In this document: piece after piece, positions 5,300 through 10,831 of the stretch
Layout of the letters: every line of letters begins with the position of its first letter
Position numbering within the stretch: the stretch's first letter is position 1
NCBI GenBank assembly: GCA_001801405.1
Contig: MGXQ01000008.1
Span: 409 to 11,239 of the forward strand
Origin: Gammaproteobacteria bacterium RIFCSPHIGHO2_02_FULL_42_13
GTDB taxonomy: Bacteria; Pseudomonadota; Gammaproteobacteria; UBA12402
Direction of reading: 5' to 3'
DNA length: 10,831 nucleotides
Notes under the pieces: model-generated
Seen by the model: only the letters and a program-made list of their open reading frames with translations
Database searches by the model: none
What the model was told of the DNA's origin: nothing
Made by a program: the position numbers and the translations under genes

Positions 5300-6565
5300 A
5301 TGCAGGAAACGAAAAGTTTAGGGCGAGCATGGGCTGTTTGTATGATTGGAGCATTATATTTTTTCTATATTTTTCTACAGATGATGAAGTTTAATGCAAT
5401 CGGCAGTGATCTTATGATGGATTTTCATATAGGTTCAACCGGATTGGGCGCATTATCCTCCGCATATTTTTGGGGCAATATTGTCTTTTTATTTGTGGCG
5501 GGGTTAATGCTCGATCGTTTTTCAACTAAAAAAATATTAGCGGTCGTTATGTGGGTTGTCATTTTATGTACGTTCGTTTTTGCTTTTTTAAAGAATCAAC
5601 ACACCTCCTTTTTTGCCTTCTTTTTAATTGGTATCGCGGGTGCCTTTGGATTGTTGATTCCGTTGCGGTTAGCATCACGTTGGTTTCCATCCGATAAAAT
5701 GGCATTAGTGAGCGGGTTAATTGTGACCATTGGATTTTTTGGTGCGATGACCAGTCAATCGCCGCTCGTTTGGTTGGTGAATCAAGTAGGCTGGCGTCAC
5801 GCGATGATATGGGATGCAGGCTTTGGTGTGTTGTTGTTTTTTTTGATGATGTTTGTGATTCAAGATTTTCCGGAAGGGGTGACGAATAAGATGTCGCGCG
5901 AACAAGCGACGAGCTGGAGTTTTTTGTGGTACAGCATTAAACAAGCTGTCATCAATCGCCAAAATTGGTCGTTTGGTTTGTATACATGTTTGTTAAACTT
6001 GCCGCTGTTTGTTTTTGCGACCTTTGGTCTGCTGTATTTGCAACAGGTTCAGCATTTATCCGAAACACAGGCAGCGTTTATGGTCGTGATTTTATATTTT
6101 GGTGCCATGCTTGGTTCGCCCGCACTTGGGTGGATATCGGATAAAATGCAAAATCGCAAAATGCCGATGATTGTGTCAGGATTAATTTCACTCGCATTAA
6201 TTTTAGGTATTATGTATTGGAATAATATGAGTATCGCAACCATATATACCTTGTTCTTTTTGTTAGGCTTTTTTACCAGTGCGCAGGTGATTACGTATCC
6301 CGTTATTGCTGAAAGCAATGCCGAAGAAATTGTTGGGTCGGGTTTTGGTATGGGATCGACCTTAATCATGTCCGGTGGTGCAATTCTCGTGCCGCTGTTC
6401 GGTTGGTTATTGGATTTACATTGGGGCGGACAGGTTGTGCATGACATACCGATTCATACGTTAGCGGAATATCGCTTCGCATTATGGTTGTTGCCGATTT
6501 CATTTATTGTCGGTATTTTAGCCGTGATGATCGGTAAAGAGACGCATGGGAAGAGGATAGTTTAA
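5300..6565 (+). CDS. Major facilitator superfamily transporter
   Basis: The ATG at 5300 gives 421 residues and is preceded at eight bases by AAGAGGA (5285-5291). The in-frame TTG at 5198 would add 34 basic, non-conserved residues and lacks such a site. The protein has about twelve membrane segments in two halves. The MFS motif A in the loop between TM2 and TM3 is visible as VAGLMLDRFSTKKIL (residues 67-80 region), and its counterpart between TM8 and TM9 is GWISDKMQNRKMP (277-289). RWFPSDKMALVSG (126-138 region), after TM4, resembles the 'RWF/RG' segment common in organic-anion and sugar-phosphate type carriers. The substrate cannot be told; candidates are organic acids, sugars or amino acids imported by proton symport. 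It stands alone, divergent from the aspartyl protease-like gene, and is followed within about ten bases by a palindromic element. Confidence 0.88.
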   Translation: MQETKSLGRAWAVCMIGALYFFYIFLQMMKFNAIGSDLMMDFHIGSTGLGALSSAYFWGNIVFLFVAGLMLDRFSTKKILAVVMWVVILCTFVFAFLKNQHTSFFAFFLIGIAGAFGLLIPLRLASRWFPSDKMALVSGLIVTIGFFGAMTSQSPLVWLVNQVGWRHAMIWDAGFGVLLFFLMMFVIQDFPEGVTNKMSREQATSWSFLWYSIKQAVINRQNWSFGLYTCLLNLPLFVFATFGLLYLQQVQHLSETQAAFMVVILYFGAMLGSPALGWISDKMQNRKMPMIVSGLISLALILGIMYWNNMSIATIYTLFFLLGFFTSAQVITYPVIAESNAEEIVGSGFGMGSTLIMSGGAILVPLFGWLLDLHWGGQVVHDIPIHTLAEYRFALWLLPISFIVGILAVMIGKETHGKRIV

Positions 6566-6573
6566 ATTTGGTC

Positions 6574-6712
6574 TGTCATCCCCGAAATTCTACGCAGTAG
6601 AATTGTCGGGGATCCATAGATCAACCAATCAAATATTGAAAATTTATCAGGATCGAGATTGATTTGGGGATAGATCCCCGGCGTTGTGCTAACGCACAAC
6701 CCGGGAGTGACA
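6574..6712. repeat. MITE-like palindromic element downstream of the MFS gene
   Basis: The ends are TGTCA (6574-6578) and TGACA (6708-6712) in inverted orientation. Two hairpins lie at the ends. In the first, ATCCCCGA-AATTCTAC (6578-6593) pairs with 6597-6613 across a GCA loop with one bulge. In the second, CCCGG-GTTGTGC (6677-6689) pairs with GCACAAC-CCGGG (6694-6705). The spacer contains GGGGATC and GATCCCC motifs in opposite orientation. It is organised like the elements at 848-990 and 4020-4277 but differs in sequence, and it carries no gene. Confidence 0.7.
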
Positions 6713-6730
6713 ATTACCGAAAAATTTTCC

Positions 6731-6759
6731 TTGACTTTTTGAACAAAATTGTGTCAAAT
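6731..6759 (+). promoter_or_regulatory. Predicted sigma70 promoter of the three-hairpin membrane protein gene
   Basis: TTGACT (6731-6736) and TCAAAT (6754-6759) are separated by exactly 17 bases, with five of six and four of six consensus matches. They lie just after the repeat element and leave a leader of about 35 bases ending in an AGAAGGAAGAG ribosome-binding region. No PmrA-type CTTAA repeat is seen here. Confidence 0.45.
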
Positions 6760-6799
6760 GTGCGGTAGTATTGAAAAATAACTAAGAAGGAAGAGACTT

Positions 6800-7897
6800 A
6801 TGCGTAATCAATTTCTTGATGCTTGTTGCCGATGTTTTATTGACCTTTTTCGCCATACGCCAGCAGATATGAATGTTGACGGTGTTCAGCCAGAGCAAGC
6901 AATGACCCGCAGAGCAAAAATATCGCTTAATGCGTTAGAGGCGGCTCAAGCTGGATTTTACGGATTTTCAACAGTAACGGTTGCAACATTTTTACCTTCA
7001 TTAGATAGTGTGGAGCATTCTCCAGAAGTAATTAAGTTATTACAGGTCTTATTTGTCTTTCAGGCACTTTTATCAGCAGGGCGTGCTGGTTTAGCTGGCA
7101 TTACTTCCTCAGATGCTTATCCTACTCGTTTGATTGAGATGAGCGCTCAAACGCTTGCATTTTTATTCATGATAACTGCCTTTATTTCAGTGACAGTAAT
7201 GAGTCTTCGTGGCGATGATCCTATGCGACATGACCATGATATCGCAGGAATGGCTAAAGAGGATCTTGCGCTAGGTTGTATGTTATTGCTCAATATGATT
7301 TCTAATATCGGTCATAATGTTTCTGATATACGTTCAAGACGCGCTGATACTGACCGCTTGCCACTACTTAATATTCTTCCAGCTGTGGCAGAACATAGGC
7401 ATGTGTCACGAGCAGAAACTGCGTATGGTTTTGCACGAACAGCTATCGATATCGTAACGGTTGCTGGTTTTGCTATGATTTTGTTGGAAGATCATAATCC
7501 AGATAGCCCTATGCGACAAATGGGGACGATCATGACCATGGTCGGTTTTGCAATAAATGCATGCTTAACAGCAGGGCGTATATGGGAGAGGCGGCAGCGT
7601 GGAGAACGTTTGATGGCAGCATTTAGAGGTGATAGCTCAATAGGGACAGGTGATTATGGCAGTATACAAGGCACAGAACATTCAGCTTCTATGCCTCATA
7701 CTGCCGCCAGGCGTATTCAAGGTGGTACTACTACACACTCTGCTTCTGCTGCAGAAAGAGTTTTTGCGCTAGGTACGACACCGAGTGGAGCAGCTTCTTT
7801 GTTTGGTGATACTGTTGTTGTTCCTCTCAGTGCTATGCCAGCAGCACGCGCTGAAGGGTTTCAGCCGGGTACGACACCAGCGAGTTTTACCGTATAA
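6800..7897 (+). CDS. Unrecognised multi-spanning membrane protein with three helical hairpins and a disordered tail
   Basis: I do not recognise a family in these 365 residues. The start is supported by AGAAGGAAGAG (6785-6795). A short cytosolic-looking head with a Cys cluster (ACCRCFIDLF, residues 8-17) precedes three helix-loop-helix units: about 48-68 with 78-95, 112-135 with 156-170, and 210-229 with 241-258. Shared signs of internal repetition are LSAGR (91-95) against LTAGR (256-260) at the end of the second helix, and DxPMR-like loops (DDPMR 139-143, DSPMR 235-239). Basic residues follow each hairpin (DIRSRR, WERRQR), suggesting one-sided topology. From about 275 the tail is rich in Ser, Thr, Ala and Gly, with GTTP twice (326-329 and 357-360), and ends PASFTV. 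There is no signal peptide. Its own promoter, a terminator and the neighbouring PmrA-box gene make a secreted membrane-inserting effector possible, but this is inference. Confidence 0.72.
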   Translation: MRNQFLDACCRCFIDLFRHTPADMNVDGVQPEQAMTRRAKISLNALEAAQAGFYGFSTVTVATFLPSLDSVEHSPEVIKLLQVLFVFQALLSAGRAGLAGITSSDAYPTRLIEMSAQTLAFLFMITAFISVTVMSLRGDDPMRHDHDIAGMAKEDLALGCMLLLNMISNIGHNVSDIRSRRADTDRLPLLNILPAVAEHRHVSRAETAYGFARTAIDIVTVAGFAMILLEDHNPDSPMRQMGTIMTMVGFAINACLTAGRIWERRQRGERLMAAFRGDSSIGTGDYGSIQGTEHSASMPHTAARRIQGGTTTHSASAAERVFALGTTPSGAASLFGDTVVVPLSAMPAARAEGFQPGTTPASFTV

Positions 7898-7950
7898 AAT
7901 TTATCTTTTGCAACGAAAGATGAGTAGATGGATGATTCAATCAATAAACT

Positions 7951-7979
7951 ATGTGCTCAAGTATCATTCTTGAGCACAT
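7951..7979. terminator. Hairpin terminator after the membrane protein gene
   Basis: ATGTGCTCAAG (7951-7961) and CTTGAGCACAT (7969-7979) form a perfect 11-bp stem with a 7-base loop, 53 bases after the stop codon. The T tract after it is poor (TAATTCCTTTT), so termination may be partial. It separates the membrane protein gene from the PmrA-box promoter. Confidence 0.6.
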
Positions 7980-8043
7980 TAATTCCTTTTGGCGTAATAA
8001 TATTTGCATTTTTTTTCGAAAATAGTTCAATTTTTTTTGTCCT

Positions 8044-8060
8044 CTTAATATTTCCTTAAG
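8044..8060 (+). promoter_or_regulatory. PmrA box (CTTAAT-N5-CTTAAG)
   Basis: Two half-sites of the YTTAAK type, CTTAAT (8044-8049) and CTTAAG (8055-8060), stand in direct repeat with five bases between them. This is the spacing of PmrA-family operators, and both halves fit. PmrA activates Dot/Icm secretion genes and many effector genes in Legionella pneumophila and Coxiella burnetii. The site abuts a poor -35 region (GTTTGT, 8061-8066) and lies upstream of a good -10, the arrangement expected for an activator that replaces -35 recognition. The predicted target is the gene starting at 8140. Confidence 0.7.
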
Positions 8061-8083
8061 GTTTGTGTGAGATCATTTCAACA

Positions 8084-8089
8084 TATAAG
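8084..8089 (+). promoter_or_regulatory. -10 box downstream of the PmrA box
   Basis: TATAAG matches the consensus at five of six positions and lies 23 bases after the PmrA box. The -35 position at 17-base spacing is not a consensus site, consistent with activator dependence. The leader would be about 45 bases and contains AGGAG (8127-8131). Confidence 0.5.
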
Positions 8090-8139
8090 AACGAAGAGTA
8101 AGTGATTGTTCGTAATTTACCCAAATAGGAGCAATGCAT

Positions 8140-10831
8140 ATGCCAATAGGAATAGAGACAACACACGGTGCTGCTGCTGCCGCTCCCGCTCCCGCAGCAG
8201 TTGCTCCTCCACCTAGCTATGCACAGATTGGTGTTGCCGTTGCTGCCGCACTGGATCATCGTGCTGCTCAACAAGTACATCAACCTCTTGTTTTACCAGG
8301 TAACGGTGGCGCTGAATCACCACCGGGCGGTGACGTACCAGCAAGCGTTGTCGTACCTCACAGAAGGCAGGGAAATCCAGCCCCTAATAGCACATTGGCA
8401 GAAGCGCACGCACTCGTTGGTCGTGCGCTTGATCCCCGAGTATCACCTGTATTGCAGAGACTGGAGGAGGAACGAACGGCTCATCTTCTGCAAGTTGACA
8501 GGGGTGTTGTTGAAGCCTGGGGGAGAATGCATTATAAGCCTGAGCAAACGGGTCCTGATTCGAATCTATATTGGACCGACTCAGAACTGCGGAAGTGCTT
8601 TAAGATTTTACGTTTAACTGGTGTACGAATCATTAGTCGTGACATAGTACGTCAACCAGTTGGTCGCAGTGTGGGAGAATTATGGACACGCTCCATTACT
8701 CCATATGAAGCAGCAGCATTAACGCTTATCAATGTGGTAGGTGAACAATTTTGGCCTGGCAGAGTAAAAGATAATATGTGGGTGAGAATACCTACAATGG
8801 ATCGTTGGGATTTAGCCCGTACTTCACGAACAGGGTTAACAGCAGATTCGCTGACAGAGCATGATCGCCGATTAAAAGCGGCTGTTTCTGCAGGTTCAAT
8901 GAAAAGATTTCATCAGGATATTTTGAATGCTGTGCATACAGAAATTATGCATTATCTGGATCGACGATTTGCTCTACGGAGCAATTCTATTTTTGCTTCC
9001 GTTGTATATGGGTTAGGCACAGAGAGCCCTGATGGTGAAAATGGATTTTGGATGTTTTTGGCAGATGAATTAATGACCGGATTGCAGAGACATTTAGCGA
9101 ATGGAGAGATGGTCGAGGCGAAGCGTGAAACGCAGAAAATCATAGATTTTATTGAAGAGCTTTTGAGAGGCAGGCTTTTTGTCCCATGTGGCCAAGAAGT
9201 AAAAAAGCTTACATTTATCGAAAGTGCTGAAGGAGGGAAGCCTGCTAGAAGAGTTGAAATCAACATACAAACTGGAAAGGCAGGTAACTTTGCAACGCTA
9301 GAAAGTGTTCTTGCGTTGTTAGAAGTTTTAAATAATAACTTGACGATGGAATGTGGTGCGGCAGATCTTGACAAACATGTTGCGGCAGTGGTGAAAGGAA
9401 ATGAAAACATATTTGAATGTTTTGCGACTGTGATGGAGTTTTTTCGTTTAGCTGCTGCGCCTGAGAAATCAGAAAGACGCCCATTAGATAGAAAACATAT
9501 AGCGACAACAGAGGGGCTTGGTATATCATCGACAGTACACGGTGATTATCCGATCTATTTTAAGTCTGGATTGGCTGCATATGAGCGTAATTTGCTTGAA
9601 TCACGTATGGCATCTGATTTCTTAAGCTCAATTGATAGCATTACTTGTGCTGCTGTAGCGGAGAATTTTAAAGCAACTACACGAGGCCAAAATTTTGAAC
9701 GTTCGACAAGACAAGAGAGCGTATACAGTTCGGCGGAGAAGCAATCATTTATCTTCGATCAAGTTGCTAAAATGTTTGCGTCGTTAAAAAAAGAGGAGGA
9801 CTTTCTTTCAAGCGGAAAGCATGACAGGGATCCGGTAGATAGTTTAGTGAAAACCTTTGCAGATTTCATGACCTCAATTTATAGCATACAAGAGTTGACA
9901 AATGTTATTTTCCATCATGTACTTATGTTGCTTAGTTTGCAAAAAGAAAAAGGCGTGCAGGGATTATTGAGAGATGCAGGGCCACAGATCATAGATCGCT
10001 TGCAAGCGTATCTTGTTGAGCTAGAAGCTTATTATGTGGTTGTCAATGCAATGGTGAAATATGAAGATATTTTACGACGGACTCAACCCGGCTCTCCTGA
10101 AAATCTATTATACACTAAGCTCAAGTATTCAGATGATGAATCTGTTGGATTTTTTAAGGCAATACAACAACAGTCAGGCAACCTTCAAAGAGGGATTGAA
10201 GCAGCGGGCATAGCCGTGACTGATTTTCTGGTATACTTGTCAAAACAAACGGATGAAGTGCTGAATGCGCGAGCAGCAATTTCTGATGCTATTATAGCGC
10301 ACTCAACTCAAGAAGGAATGATATTATATGAGACTGCTTTAAAATCATTGGGTAGACTGCCTAGAACGATGCTATCTCAAAGATCGCGTAAGAAATTAGT
10401 AGAGAAGTTTGAGCAGGGGAAAGCTGCAATTAAGAGCAGAACTAATACTGCTGCTGCATTAGAAGACGCTGCAGCAGGTGAAGCAGGTACAGGGGCTCTT
10501 GCAACATTGCCACCGAATTATTATGTTGGCGGCGGCGCCGGAGCCGGAGCCGGCGGTGGTGGTGGAGATTCTGAGGATGGTTTTGGAGCGGGAGAGGCTA
10601 ATCCTCACGGCCCAGGCAGGCAGCGCGTGGCTGAAGCAGGAGCGGGTGAAGGTGCGGCTGCAGAAACTCAAGCTATGCTAACACATGTGTGTGAAACAGT
10701 CGGTTTGCCAGTTGGTACTCCCTTTGACGCAGTTAAAACAAAATTGGCATTGTGTATTGGAAATGCTGATGCTTTAAATACAATAAGACTTTTGCAGCTA
10801 GGCTCAGACGCTGAGATAACCCAATTAGGAG
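8140..10831 (+). CDS. Very large unrecognised protein, candidate PmrA-regulated secreted effector, 3'-truncated by window edge
   Basis: One frame stays open from 8140 to the last base, giving at least 897 codons without a stop. The ATG at 8140 lies eight bases after AGGAG (8127-8131); the in-frame ATG at 8134 is only two bases from it and is unlikely. No known domain is recognised. An Ala/Pro-rich head (residues 11-25) ends in PPSY (24-27), and residues 28-85 look disordered. Roughly 85-775 is mostly helical and charged, with no membrane segment or signal peptide. A Gly/Ala-rich linker follows (about 777-840, with GGGAGAGAGGGGG at 797-809) and contains PPNY (791-794). After it a small helical region begins (from about 843). 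Size, lack of export signal, low-complexity linkers and the PmrA box suggest a Dot/Icm effector. The C-terminus, where such secretion signals lie, is outside the window. Confidence 0.85.
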   Translation, partial: MPIGIETTHGAAAAAPAPAAVAPPPSYAQIGVAVAAALDHRAAQQVHQPLVLPGNGGAESPPGGDVPASVVVPHRRQGNPAPNSTLAEAHALVGRALDPRVSPVLQRLEEERTAHLLQVDRGVVEAWGRMHYKPEQTGPDSNLYWTDSELRKCFKILRLTGVRIISRDIVRQPVGRSVGELWTRSITPYEAAALTLINVVGEQFWPGRVKDNMWVRIPTMDRWDLARTSRTGLTADSLTEHDRRLKAAVSAGSMKRFHQDILNAVHTEIMHYLDRRFALRSNSIFASVVYGLGTESPDGENGFWMFLADELMTGLQRHLANGEMVEAKRETQKIIDFIEELLRGRLFVPCGQEVKKLTFIESAEGGKPARRVEINIQTGKAGNFATLESVLALLEVLNNNLTMECGAADLDKHVAAVVKGNENIFECFATVMEFFRLAAAPEKSERRPLDRKHIATTEGLGISSTVHGDYPIYFKSGLAAYERNLLESRMASDFLSSIDSITCAAVAENFKATTRGQNFERSTRQESVYSSAEKQSFIFDQVAKMFASLKKEEDFLSSGKHDRDPVDSLVKTFADFMTSIYSIQELTNVIFHHVLMLLSLQKEKGVQGLLRDAGPQIIDRLQAYLVELEAYYVVVNAMVKYEDILRRTQPGSPENLLYTKLKYSDDESVGFFKAIQQQSGNLQRGIEAAGIAVTDFLVYLSKQTDEVLNARAAISDAIIAHSTQEGMILYETALKSLGRLPRTMLSQRSRKKLVEKFEQGKAAIKSRTNTAAALEDAAAGEAGTGALATLPPNYYVGGGAGAGAGGGGGDSEDGFGAGEANPHGPGRQRVAEAGAGEGAAAETQAMLTHVCETVGLPVGTPFDAVKTKLALCIGNADALNTIRLLQLGSDAEITQLG
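10528..10566 (+). repeat. GC-rich trinucleotide tract coding a Gly/Ala linker
   Basis: Thirteen consecutive codons are GGN or GCC and encode only Gly and Ala, including two adjacent GGAGCC hexamers and runs of GGC and GGT. The tract is far richer in G and C than its surroundings. It lies in frame in the large gene and marks the linker between the helical body and the C-terminal part. Confidence 0.75.

Noticed and set aside
6720..6800. A PmrA box in front of the membrane protein gene
   Set aside because: No paired CTTAA half-sites with five-base spacing are present; only an ordinary sigma70-like promoter was found.
8952..9410. A 152-codon minus-strand frame, and a plus-strand frame at 8168-8617, inside the large gene
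   Set aside because: Both lie over the long open plus-strand gene starting at 8140, lack start signals, and have off-frame composition.

Overview
The window looks like the chromosome of a host-associated gammaproteobacterium, most likely of the order Legionellales (Legionella/Coxiella/Aquicella/Berkiella-type). This is an inference from three things: moderately AT-rich DNA packed with imperfect palindromic repeats; a mixture of ordinary housekeeping or transport genes with large unrecognised Ala-rich proteins; and, in front of the largest of these, an apparently perfect PmrA box (CTTAAT-N5-CTTAAG). In Legionella and Coxiella, PmrA boxes control Dot/Icm type IV secretion genes and effectors. 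No secretion-system gene lies in the window, so the effector assignment is a hypothesis.

Left part (1-2680). Two genes of the AmmeMemoRadiSam system, amrB (MEMO1-like, missing its 5' end) and amrA (AMMECR1-like), lie in the same direction but are pushed apart by about 270 bp of palindromic repeat DNA. They are followed by a stand-alone CheY-type receiver with its own promoter, a 56-residue predicted secreted peptide, and a 103-residue YqfO/NIF3-related protein. The last of these converges with and overlaps the tail of the next gene.

Middle part (2661-6712). A minus-strand APC-family amino-acid permease, possibly read from a leaderless mRNA, is followed by a cluster of palindromic repeats. 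Next comes a minus-strand exported aspartyl protease-like protein with two DTG lobes, whose last codons and stop lie inside a repeat. Divergent from it is an MFS transporter, which is followed by another palindromic element. The three repeat regions share a hairpin whose lower stem is conserved and whose upper stem varies with its pairing kept.

Right part (6713-10831). Two genes of unknown function each have their own promoter and are separated by a hairpin terminator. The first encodes a 365-residue membrane protein built from three helical hairpins with a disordered Ser/Thr/Ala-rich tail. The second starts at 8140 behind the PmrA box and stays open to the edge of the window (at least 897 codons). 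It encodes a mostly helical, soluble-looking protein with low-complexity segments near each end, each carrying a PPxY motif (PPSY and PPNY). These two genes are the most unusual part of the window and are best treated as candidate host-directed effectors.
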